The notes under the pieces are model-generated. The model was given only the letters and a program-made list of their open reading frames with translations, was not told the origin of the DNA and made no database searches. A stretch of DNA of 64,000 nt from Theobroma cacao (taxonomy: Eukaryota > Streptophyta > Magnoliopsida > Malvales > Malvaceae): positions 27,586,691 through 27,650,690 of the forward strand of contig NC_030858.1 of assembly GCF_000208745.1 (NCBI RefSeq), in the 5' to 3' direction. Positions within the stretch are counted from its first letter, which is position 1. The number at the start of each line of letters is the position of its first letter. Below, in pieces: positions 23,590 through 34,300 of the stretch. A program made the translations under genes and the position numbers.

Positions 23590-24660
23590 TAAAATTGCAG
23601 TAGTTGAAGATGCTGGTGAACCTAAAAAATTGTTGTTCATGGCTCAAGTGGATGGTATCTCATCAGCTAGGAACATTTGGTTGATTGATAGCTAGTGCTT
23701 AAATCATCTTACAGATAATGAAAGCTTGTTTACTGAACTTGATAAAAGTTATAAAGCTCGTGTGAAAATAAGGAATGAAGTTTATCTTGGTATACTTGGC
23801 ATTAGTACCGTAAGTGTGGACATTCTTTCTGGTATCAAGTTCATAAATGATGTGCATTATGTACCTGAAGCTGATCAAAACCTGCATAATGTAGGGCAAC
23901 TAGATGATAATCATTATGCATTGTTATTGAAAGATAAGCAATGCACCATTTTTGACCTTATTGGTGTGGAACTATTGATTGTCAAAATGAAAAACAAATG
24001 CTACCTTTAAAAGCTAATGGAAACTGAGTTGAATGCTTACTATAATGAAACTAACTTATCTGAGATCTAGCATAAGAGATTGGGACATGTTAACTATGGT
24101 TAAATGAGAAAAATGGTCTCTAGTGAGCTTGTGGAAGGCCTCTTTGCTATAATGAAACCTGACAAGCTGTGTGAAGTGTGTCAATATGGAAAGCAATCTA
24201 GAAAGTCATTTCCGAAGGAAAGAAAGCGGAAGGCTTCTCAGAAACTTGAACTTGTTCATATTAACATTTGTGGCCCAATGAAAGCTTTGTCACCAAACAA
24301 CAACAGGTGTTACATCTTGTTCATTGATGATCTGACAAAATACTACTAGATATTCTTCATGAAGAACAAATTAAAAGTTTTACAAAATTTTAGAAGGTTC
24401 AAAGCCTTAGTTGAAAATCAAGCAAAGTTAATATAAAAATTATGATAAGTGACAATGGCTTAGGATTCACATTAGCTGAATTTAAAGAATTCTTAGTAAA
24501 GCTAGGTGTTAAACACCAACTTACAATGACATATTCACCCTAACAACAATGGTGTCTCAAAAAGGAAGAATGGGACCTTGGTTAAAATGGCTAGGTGCTT
24601 ATCATTTGAGAAGAACTTCCCAAGGGTATTTTAGATAGAAGTAATCAATACTACTAATTA
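23590..24660 (+). pseudogene. Copia 1 protease and integrase remnant
   Basis: 23690 onward has WLIDS with a stop in place of the usual tryptophan-free protease turn, then HYVPEADQNLHNVGQL, a conserved protease-domain tail. 24070-24350 has the GAG-pre-integrase block (RLGHVNYG, CEVCQYGKQSRKSFPKE), then LELVHINICGPMKALS and RCYILFIDDLTKYY, carrying the first catalytic aspartate of the DDE core. A second stretch around 24450 retains SDNG. Stops interrupt throughout. Confidence 0.82.
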
Positions 24661-24661
24661 C

Positions 24662-26140
24662 TTGTTAAACATGACCTATACAAGGTCCTTAGTCTTCAAA
24701 ACACCTTATGAACTATGGTTTGAGCATAAACCATTAATAAGTCACTTGAGAACCTTTGGTTGCATCTGTTATGCCAAGGGTCCAAATGAGAAAATGACTA
24801 AGCTAGATCCTAAATCTGTCCTGGCTATACATCTTAGTTGCAGTGAGCATTCTAAAGGTTTCATACTTTATGATCCTGAATCTAAGAAGCTATTCATCAA
24901 CAGGGATGTTAAATTTGATCGAGTGAGCTCCATTAACCCAAATTCTTATGCACATTGGAGGGCTACAATGGATGTTGAGATAAACATGATATTGAAGAAT
25001 GTAACTTGGACTTTAGCTGGCAAATAAAGCACACAACATGTCATTGGGGTTAAATGGATCTACAGGACCAAGTTAAATCCTGATGGCACTGTCAACAAGT
25101 ATAAGGTCATATTGGTTATGAAAGGATATGCACAAACTTATAGAGTTGATTATTTAGTGACTTTTGCCCCTGTAGCAAGGCATGACACAATTAGATTACT
25201 AACTGCTTTGTCAGCTAGGGAAGGGTGGTAGATATTTCATTGGGATGTTAAGTCAGCTTTCTTAAATGAAGTCTTAATAGAGGACTGCATTCAACAATGT
25301 GAAGGATATGAACAGAAGGGTTCTGAAAACAAGGTATGTATGCTTATTAAAGCTTTACATGGTCTTAAACAGGCTTCAAGAGCTTGATATGAAAAAATAG
25401 ATAAGCATTTTAGAGATTAAGGGTTCAATAGAAGCTTGACTAAACCTACTCTATATATCAAGAGTTCAAATGATTTAGTTATGTTGATTGTAACATTATA
25501 TGTAGATGACCTATTAATCACTGGACCTAATACTGATTATTTAAAAAAATTCAAAGATCAGATGATGAATGTTTTTGAGATGATTGATCTTTGATTGATG
25601 ACTTACTTTCTTAGAATGGAACTTCAACAAAGTGCAGATCAGATTGTTATACATCAGTCAAAATATGCAAAAGATCTTTTGAAAAAGTTCTAAATGGAGT
25701 CTTGTAAGCTTATGCATACACCATTATCAACTGGAGATAAGCTTAGGAAGAATGATGAGACAACTGATGCTAGTGGTTTTGTCTATAGGAGTATGATTGG
25801 TTTTTTATTTTATATGTTTGCTACCAGACCGGAAATAATGTTCTCCACAGTTTGTTATCAAGGTTCATATAGTCTCCTAGTAAGATGCATTTTAAAGTTG
25901 CTAAGAGAATACTAAGGTACATAAAAGGCACTGTGAATTTTGGGCTCAGGTATTGTAAATTAGAGAATAGAGATCTTTAAAGGTACACTGATAGTGACTG
26001 GGCAAGGTCAATAGATGATTCGAAGAGTACAGGAGGATTTTGCTTTTTATTTAAGAGTGGAGTCTTCTCTTGGAACTCTAAAAAGTAGGACATAGTGACC
26101 CAATCATCAGTAGAGGCTGAATATATAGCCACTGTATTGG
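24662..26140 (+). pseudogene. Copia 1 reverse transcriptase and first part of RNase H
   Basis: 24662-25027 covers the integrase tail (KTPYELWFEHKPLISHLRTF) and the run into the polymerase. Polymerase signatures follow: GVKWIYRTKLNPDG, DVKSAF near 25250 and the catalytic [10 protein letters not shown] near 25500. 25694-25915 encodes the thumb (YRSMIGFLFYMFATRPEI). RNase H starts with YTDSDWA and is cut at 26140, just after SVEAEYIAT, by the nested LTR. Several internal stops. Confidence 0.88.
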
Positions 26141-26937
26141 TGTAATTTCCAAACCAAAGATTATGTCATATAATAAAAAGCTATCTTAACTTAAAGGTTA
26201 TATCACATAAAGTGACATAGTGTGACTATTGGATTGTAGGTCGATTTTCATATGAATGTTTATATCTTTTGGTAAAATAACATCCAAAGGTTATGAGACA
26301 AATTGAAAAAATATCATAGCTCCAAAGTTTAAATATGAAAAGTTATTATTTCAAATTATAACTCAAAGATTATGTTTTATAGAATAAATAGTTGTCCTTC
26401 TATAAAATGATTATTGAAACAATACCTTCATCCAAAGGTTGTGTCTTGCAAAACGTAAAGATCTCTTTTAGACAAAATGGTGTATTAATGAAAGGGTTGT
26501 GTCTTTGAAGAAGAGACAGTTGCAAGCTTATATAAAGGGCTTGTTATCAACTATTTTGACATATCAAATCAAAAACAAAACAAGAGCCGAAAATCAAGAG
26601 TAAGAAAAGTATTGTTTTCTCTTAACATAAACACTTAAGTTCCCATCAACTAAAAAAGCGTCCAAAGTTTTTATAATCTACTTACTGCAAAAAATAAGCT
26701 CTAAGGCTGAATAACTTTGCAAACCATCAGGTGTATATAGAGGTTTACTCTCGTAAAGTGCAAGACGAAGTTAAACATTGACTTTATTGTATCTCTAAGG
26801 CTATTCGTATTATTCCCTTTTACATACCGAGTGGTAGGAACAAAATAAGTCTTAAACATAATATCTATTGAAAGGTTTACCTTGAAGTCAATTTTGCCGG
26901 TTTCCTAAATTCCATCTAAACCCTATTTACTCCAACA
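26141..26937 (+). mobile_element. Solo LTR nested in copia 1 RNase H
   Basis: TGTAATTTCC to TACTCCAACA, about 797 bp, with no coding capacity. It contains a TATA box (TATATAAA at 26529-26536) and downstream AAATCAAAAACAAAACAAG typical of an LTR transcription start. The flanks read TATTG and CATTG, a probable 5-bp target duplication with one mismatch (one extra G precedes the TG). The RNase H reading resumes directly after it. Confidence 0.8.
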
Positions 26938-27240
26938 CATTGCTGCTACTGCAAACCACATTCAGTGGCTAAGGAAGATTTTGTCTGACTTGAGATTTAA
27001 ACAAGAGAAAGGTACAGTGCTGAAAATTGTTATCAAGTCTGCCATTGCATTTGCTAAAAACCTTGTAGAGCGTGGTCGAACCAAGCACATCAAGGTTAAA
27101 TACCATGCCCTACGAGATGCTGGGAAAGAGAATGAAGGTGAGTTGTAGTACCGTCCAACTGACAAGCAATTGGTTGACATCCTTACAAAAGGATTAAACA
27201 GAGATAAATTTGAATTTTTGAGATCGTGTTTGGGTTTTTA
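26938..27240 (+). pseudogene. Copia 1 RNase H, part after the insertion
   Basis: Continues the RNase H with ATANHIQWLRKILSDLRF, then RGRTKHIKVKYHALRDA and QLVDILTKGLNRDKFEFLR, the normal end of copia pol. The translation is in the plus sense with one internal stop near 27149. It stops just before the polypurine tract. Confidence 0.85.
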
Positions 27241-27263
27241 TCAGATATTAAATCATGTGGGTG

Positions 27264-27805
27264 TGTTAAAAAGTTATCTAAGTCTGGTAGACTAAAGTAG
27301 CAATGTTTTCGTGGGAAAAAAGGTCACTTAAAGGTTGAAGAAAACAATCATGGACATGAAAAGGTCTTCGTATCAGCTTTACTAAATTGAGCTCTCCAAA
27401 ACGGAAAATCTTTGTATGGTGTTTATTTTTGTCGTGTTTTATGTTTAGTGAAATATAATCACCTACTGTCATTTCAAGTGTCGAAGGCCTCCTGGTCGTT
27501 TTGAGGCTTTCTATGTAAGGATTAACAGCCACTTGGTTGTTACTCACTGAAGTCGTTATTGCGCAGAAAACTATACTGGTTTTCTGTGCTTAGCTATTTT
27601 GTTCCTGTTTTCTCGTGGTTGCTTTCCCAAGCTAAATCTAAGCTCGGGTAGTTTCTTATTTTAAAATGCTTGTATATCAGCATCATATGAAATGAATATT
27701 GGCCGCTTCCAGTTTTCACTAATTCATCACTTTCCCCTTCTTTGTTCTCTACCTCTGTTCTTCAAGTTTTAGATTTCTGGATATCTTTTCTTTGAAAACT
27801 CAACA
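27264..27805 (+). repeat. 3' LTR of copia element 1
   Basis: TGTTAAAAAGTTATC to GAAAACTCAACA, preceded by a short purine-rich run (GTGGGTG). ATTCT follows at 27806-27810. Confidence 0.9.
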
Positions 27806-27810
27806 ATTCT

Positions 27811-28230
27811 TGAGTATCACTTGTACGAATTTTAATACGGGGAAGAATCCAGATGGAACTTAACAACTCTCTGTATGTCTTTCAAAAGTTAAAGATTGGA
27901 AGTTTAAATTGTTGTCCCTTGAATTTCCTGGTATGCAATCAAAAAAATTGTTTTCGATTACGATGAAAACACAGGTTTACGATGAAAAAAATGGGAGAAT
28001 CAACAATTAGAATGGGACACTAAACTCGAGTACTCGACCCACTGAATCCACAAAAGACACATAATCGTTTCCAAGAAATCCAACTGATCGTCTTTTCCTA
28101 TCTCTTGGTTCCCGATAGATTCCTTTACATTGTTGTTAAAAGGTATATGAACATATAGAAACACATGCATAAGTGTGCATGAATGAATGCACAGGAAGAG
28201 ACATTTTAGTCGTTATTAATGTTGTTCGTT
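27811..28230. other. Intergenic, non-coding
   Basis: No repeat or gene recognised. If the small minus-strand gene at 28231-28500 is real, this holds its 3' untranslated region. Confidence 0.45.
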
Positions 28231-28500
28231 TTAAGCGACGGTGTTCCCAAGCTTCGACAGGAAAGGATGAGCATCAAAGAAACCGAATATGCGAAACAGA
28301 AAGAACATGCTCGGAGTAAACGAGGAATCTCGAATATTAACAACAGTGAGATTTGTCGTCTTCTTGATGGAGGCTACAGGAATCTCTCCGTCTTTAAATT
28401 CGACTGTGATCTCAGCAGATTTCATGTATGGAGATACGGCGTCTTCAGCTTCTTTGACGCTTTCTATAATTCTTATTCTTTTCTCCACTTGTTTCGCCAT
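28231..28500 (-). CDS. Possible small gene of unknown function, 89 residues
   Basis: A single open frame starting ATGGCG at 28500. The protein begins MAKQVEKRIRIIESVKEAED, a charged helical head, then has a beta-prone middle (SAEITVEFKDGEIPVASI) and a hydrophobic aromatic tail (PSMFFLFRIFGFFDAHPF) that could be membrane-associated. I do not recognise the family. Reasons to keep it: it lies outside the transposons, has a sensible amino-acid composition and lies head to head with the multidomain gene at 29581. Longer plus-strand frames overlap it (28219-28605), but their serine/phenylalanine-rich translations look like antisense shadows. Confidence 0.42.
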   Translation of the reverse strand: MAKQVEKRIRIIESVKEAEDAVSPYMKSAEITVEFKDGEIPVASIKKTTNLTVVNIRDSSFTPSMFFLFRIFGFFDAHPFLSKLGNTVA

Positions 28501-29580
28501 TTGGTCTCAGACTCTTTTGCCAACTTCAGCTCTAAGGTTAGATCCTTGCTGCTTCTAAACTTATTACCGCCTAGTGTCATATATTCATTTGTTGTTAGTT
28601 TCTGATTGAAACCTATATAATACATTTACTGAAGAACCAATGTGTTTGTTTTTGTTGGTGGGGTAGAATATATGTTCTTAAATTTGAGTTTGGAAAGAAA
28701 ATGGAAGCGAAGGGTATAAGAAAGAAGAATGTAATATGCTTTGTGTTGGTAGGACGTCTACAAGGTTTGATTTTTTAGATTGTGGTTGTGGGGGTCATGT
28801 CATGGCATAACAGGGAGTGGTTCATACTGTGTTCGGAAATGTTCACGCCGGTGTGGAAAAGACGTCGTACTCTGCATTCTTTATAATTTGTAAGATTTTG
28901 TTTCCATACAAGTCTTTTATCTCACACATGGTTTTTTAGTCTGCCAAGACAGCCTCTTCTAGTTTTGCTATTGTTCTCAGGCTTTTTGCTCCCATTTGCT
29001 TCGTGTTACGTTTGCTGCACTAAGAAAAATGTCTTTCTGCATAGGCAGAAAATTGTGGTGTGACAACCACCATGCCAAACAACTTCAGATTTTTGGTGTT
29101 CAATTGGTTTTATCGAGCACTCTTCTTTTTTATTGCGATTCTTGCAAAACCAGGCTGCAGTATTTATTAAAGTAAATTCATTAATGTTCTAAATAGTTGC
29201 AGCGATGATGAAAGTAGCTAATTACTATGCAGTTTTATTGCATTTTGGATTTTCTTCATGATAAATTTGTATGATGCACATTTCTCCCGTCAGCTTCTTG
29301 CTAGAATTGTTATCTCAACTATATATGTTTGTCCTTCTGTTCATGTGTCGATTTTAGAGGTTATATAAGCCTTCTTTCTTAACCAGAATAGACAAGAAGA
29401 TGCATAAGAGCATCCTTTTTGCACCCTCAAGTTCCATTTTTAAATTCAGGACTTTATTTGATTTATCCTTGTACTGTGGTTCTCTGCAGAAACTGGAAAT
29501 TAACAATGTACGGAAGTTGGACAAGATTTTTTTCTTGAGTTCAACAGTCACTGCTGGTAGGAGGTCTAAACTTGTCAAAA
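28501..29580. promoter_or_regulatory. Putative divergent promoter region and 5' leader
   Basis: About 1.08 kb without convincing coding sequence between the start of the small minus-strand frame and the start of the multidomain gene. It must hold the promoter and 5' untranslated region of the latter, perhaps with a leader intron. I could not fix a TATA box. Confidence 0.4.
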
Positions 29581-31306
29581 ATGGACCAAGGAAAATCAAT
29601 AGAAGATCAATTCTCCAAGTTGCATCCATGCCTCCCTACAAACACAAGTATTGGGATCATAGGGGCTGGTCCTAGTGGCATATCTGCTGCCTATGCGCTA
29701 ATCAAGCTTGGTTATAATAATGTAACCATATTAGAGAAGTATCATACAGTAGGTGGAATGTGTGAATCAGTTGAAATACAAGGTACTAAAATGAGTTTCT
29801 TCTTATTATTATTTAAATTTAATGCTCTGTATGTTAACTACTTGTGCCATATGTCATCATGCAGGAAAGATCTATGATTTAGGTGGCCAAGTTCTTGCTG
29901 CAAACAGCGCACCAGTCATCTTTCACTTGGCAAAAGAGATTGGGTCTGAACTCGAAGAAATGGACTCCCACAAGCTTGCCCATATAGACAGTTCTACAGG
30001 GAAGTATCAGGATATTAAAGTTGCGGATGATTATGTGTCCATGATCTCACTAACATTAGAACTTCAGGTTAGTTGCTACTTTCATTGTTTCCAGACTATT
30101 AAGTCGGGAGTTAGTTTAAGAATCCATTTTACTTTTCACAGGATAAAGCAAAGGCTTCGAATCGAATTGGTGTCAATGCTGTGAGCGACTTAGCTGCAGA
30201 CTTAACCCCAACCTATCTCGAGGGTCATGGATTTAAATCTGTTCCAAAATCTGTAGCTTATGGATACACTGCTTCTGGTTATGGATTCGTTCAAGACATG
30301 CCTTATGCCTACGTCCACGAGTTCACAAGAACTTCAATGGCTGGAAAAATACGACGTTTTAAAGGTGGATACACAAGTTTTTGGGAGAAGATCAGTAAGT
30401 CTCTTCCAGTGAAAGTCATTTGTAACGCTGAAGTATTGGCAGTGAGACGAAATGCTCTTGGTGTCAGTATTGATGTTAAAAACGTTAATGGGGATTCTGA
30501 AGTTATGGAGTTCGATAAGTTGATCGTTTCAGGAGCCTTTCCTTTCAAGAATGGGAAAACATATAGATCACCACTTTCACATCCTGCAGGTTCGTCAACT
30601 TCTGTAAGCCTAGCTTCTTTTTCTTCTTTTCCTCCTTTCTCTTTTTTTCTCTTCTGCCCTGCCCACAAGAAGCTCAACCGAGTGTTTTTGCACAGAGAAT
30701 GAAACTGGAGTAATGGATTTGAATGATCTTGAAAAGGAGCTGTTCAGTAAAGTAATGACAATTGACTACTACACCACTGCCTTGAAAATAAAAGGGCTAG
30801 AAGATATGCCTGTTGGTTTTTATTACTTTGGCGAATATATGGACGATCCCGCAACAATTGGACAACCTGTTGCAATGCAGAGATTTTTCGCTGATGCTGA
30901 CATTTTCTTGTTCTGGTCATATGGCAACTCCCTTAATATACGAGGAGCAACTGTCTGTGAGCTTGCAATAAAGGCAGTTGAAACCATGGGAGGAGAAGTT
31001 GAGCAGGTGGTTCTACAACGACGATTTAAGTATTTCCCTCACGTTTCTAGTCAAGGTATGCTAAAGCAGCTGCTGCTAGACCATTGAACTATGCCAGATG
31101 GATGCTGATATTTTAATTTTACTACAGATATGAAGAATGGATTTTACGAGCGCATAGAGTCTGAACTTCAAGGTAAAAGGAATACTTACTACGTTGGTGG
31201 GCTTACGGCATTTGAGCTTACAGAGAGGAATTCTTCTTATGCAATGGCCCTAGTCTGCAAGCACTTTGCCAATAACAATTCTCCGCCAGTGCTTCCATAT
31301 GTTAAG
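29581..31306 (+). other. Module 1: FAD-dependent oxidoreductase (exons 1-5)
   Basis: Encodes residues 1-464. The Rossmann fingerprint GIIGAGPSGISAAYAL, with acidic E52 ending the second strand, is the dinucleotide-binding site of amine-oxidase-like flavoproteins. FKGGYTSFWEKISKSL near residue 260 resembles the second FAD-contact region. It carries the short introns of a normal plant gene, whereas the following modules are coded in two very long exons. Confidence 0.85.
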
Positions 31307-34300
31307 GTAATATACATAATTACATGCTTAAGGCGATCGATTTTTGACTGTGAAATTTATGTTCCGAATTGTTTGCTTAAAATCAAAGATCCAAACCAGA
31401 ACTTGACTTATAATGTGATTTTTGCAGAGTTTATTTCCATTAAAATCAGATTGTGGGAATAGAAATCCCAAAGAATTAGGTGAAGACCCAGGAGTGCAAT
31501 TTCCTGATCTGTCTACACTAGATGGCTATTTGAAGCACTGGGGAACTCATGAAGTTATTCAAAGCAAAACACTTTATACGTGGATTAACGAGGAAGGTGC
31601 AGCGTTCGGCCAAAGGACTTATGCAGAACTTCATGCTAATGCTTTCTCCATCGCTCACAAGATCTTGACAAGCAGAAAACCAGCCATCAAGCCCGGTGAC
31701 AGGGTTCTATTAGTCTATGTTCCAGGTCTGGACTTCATTGATGCATTTTTTGGTTGCTTAAGAGCAAAGGTGCTACCAGTTCCAGTTCTTCCTCCAGATC
31801 CTCTACAAAGAGGCGGACAAGCACTTTTAAAGATTGAAAATATTGCCAAATCATGTGGCGCAGTGGCAATTTTATCAACTATTGTCTATCACTCAGCAGT
31901 TCGGGCTGGTATGGTGAAGAATCTACTCTCATTGACTGGAAAGAATGGAAAATCATCAGCTAACTGGCCTAATCTTCCTTGGTTGCACACGGATTCATGG
32001 ATCAAGAACTTCAAGAAAGTACTTCTCAATGACATAGCTGATCAACCCGAACCTCAGCCAAATGACATATGCTTTTTGCAATTTACATCTGGGTCAACTG
32101 GTGATGCCAAAGGGGTCATGATTACTCACAGCGGGCTTATTCATAATGTGAAGTTGATGCGAAAGATATACAAGAGCACCTCAAAGACTGTATTAGTCAG
32201 TTGGCTTCCTCAATACCATGACATGGGCCTCATTGGGGGACTTTTTACTGCAATGGTTAGTGGTGGCTCGGCAATACTGTTTTCCCCAATGACGTTCATC
32301 AGAAACCCCCTCATGTGGCTTCAGATCATGAGCCAATACCAAGCAACTCACAGTGCTGGCCCCAATTTTGCTTTTGAGCTAGTGGTTCGAAGACTGGAGT
32401 TTGAGGATAAGGTTTGGAACTATGACCTTTCTTCCCTTATTTTCCTCATGGTTGCTGCTGAGCCAGTAAGACAGAGAACTCTGAGAAGATTTGTTGAGCT
32501 CACTCATCCATTTGGCCTTTCTCAAGAGGTGGTGGCTCCTGGCTATGGCTTGGCTGAAAATTGCGTCTTTGTCAGTTGTGCTTATGGAGAAGGGAAGCCC
32601 ATCTTGGTTGATTGGCAGGGAAGAGTTTGTTGTGGTTATGTTGATCCAGATAATCAAGATGTTGAGATAAGAATAGTTGATCCAGAGACTGGTGTAGAGC
32701 TTGAAGAAGTTGGAAAAGAAGGAGAGATATGGATTAGTAGTCCAAGTGCTGGCATTGGTTATTGGGGTAGGGAAGAATATAGCCACCAAACTTTTAGAAA
32801 TGAGCTAAAAAATCGCACTGGAAGAAAATACACTAGAACTGGAGACTTGGGACGAATCATTGATGGAAAATTGTGCATCACCGGAAGAATCAAGGATATA
32901 ATAATTGTAGCAGGAAGGAATATTTACTCAGCAGATGTAGAAAAGACGATTGAGAGCTCATCTGAACTTTTACGGCCTGGTTGTTGTGCTGTCATTGGTG
33001 TTCCAGAGGAAGTCCTATCGGAGAAAGGAATTTCAGTTCCAGATGGTTCTGACAATGTTGGCCTTGTCGTAATTGCAGAAGTTAGAGATGGAAAACCTGT
33101 TGATAAGGACATCATTGAACAAATTAAAACACGTGTTACAGAAGAACACGGTGTTAATGTTGCTGCCATCAAACTGATCAAGCCAAAGACCATCAGTAAA
33201 ACAACATCCGGAAAGATCAAGAGATTTGAATGCCTCAAACAATTTACTGAGGGATCTTTGAACATTGTCCAAGAACCAACCTTTTCAAAGAGAACTTTGG
33301 TCCGATCATTCACTACTGGGACTTGTAAAGAAGGAAGAACACCTCGTCAACTTTTGAGTTCTCCTTTACCAAGTCCAAGATTGAGAAATAAGGACATTGT
33401 AGAATTCCTGAAAGGCCTAATCTCTGAGCTAACCGGGATCCCCACCAAGAATATTTCTGCTACTGAAAGCCTTGCCTCGTATGGAATTGATTCAATTGGT
33501 GTTGTCAGAGCAGCTCAAAAGCTTTCAGATTATCTAGGCGTGCCAGTTGGAGCAGTAGATATCTTCACTGCAACCTGCATTGTGGACTTGGCAAACTTCT
33601 CAGAGAATCTCATAGCAAAGTCTAAACCTGAACTTATGACAACTTCATCCCTTCTTCCTGAACCTGATCTCGATTCTGATGAGTATCTGGTGGAAGTATC
33701 GATATACCGCCAAGTGGGTTTCTGGTGTCTACAATTTCTGGCTCTAATCGTCGTGTCTATCATGTTGAGTGTGCCTGCATATTTATCAGTTTCTGCATTC
33801 ATGACTTTCACCTCCGTGAGCCACACAACAACAGGCGGAATACACTGGTCGACCTATTTGATATATTTGGCCATTGCACCACTTGTTTGGATCCTCTGCA
33901 TGGCTTTAACTTGCGTATGCATTGCTGTCTTTGGAAATCCATTCTTGAGACCAAACTATGCACTCAGTCATGACATTTCCATTTGGTCAATTGATTTTGT
34001 TAAGTGGTGGGCACTTTACAAGGTCCAACAAATATCTTCAAAAGTATTTGCAGAGCATTTGAGAGGAACGGTATTCTTAAATTACTGGTTTGAGATGCTT
34101 GGAGCAAGAATTGGGTCGTCGGTTTTGCTAGATACTGTAGACATTACGGACCCATCTTTAGTTTCAATTGGAGATGGAGCTGTGGTTGCAGAAGGGGCAC
34201 TAATTCAAAGCCATGAGGTGAAGAATGGAATACTAAGCTTCCACTCCATTAGAATTGGCCGAAATTCAACAATTGGGCCATATACAGTGATCCAAAAGGG

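Larger units (their letters stand above)
22061..27805 (+). mobile_element. Ty1-copia LTR retrotransposon 1, decayed, with nested solo LTR
   Basis: A 5,745-bp unit bounded by LTRs and a perfect ATTCT duplication. About 797 bp of it is a later insertion (26141-26937). The internal order gag, protease, integrase, reverse transcriptase, RNase H is that of Ty1-copia. The two LTRs differ at many positions, so the insertion is old, and every coding block has stops. Confidence 0.92.

Noticed and set aside
28219..28605. Plus-strand open frames overlapping the small minus-strand gene
   Set aside because: Longer, but their serine/phenylalanine-rich translation looks like the antisense of the better-composed minus frame. 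Not fully excluded.
29400..29675. Open frame overlapping the first exon of the multidomain gene
   Set aside because: Wrong frame; the flavin-binding fingerprint is only in the frame starting at 29581, which joins exon 2 in phase.
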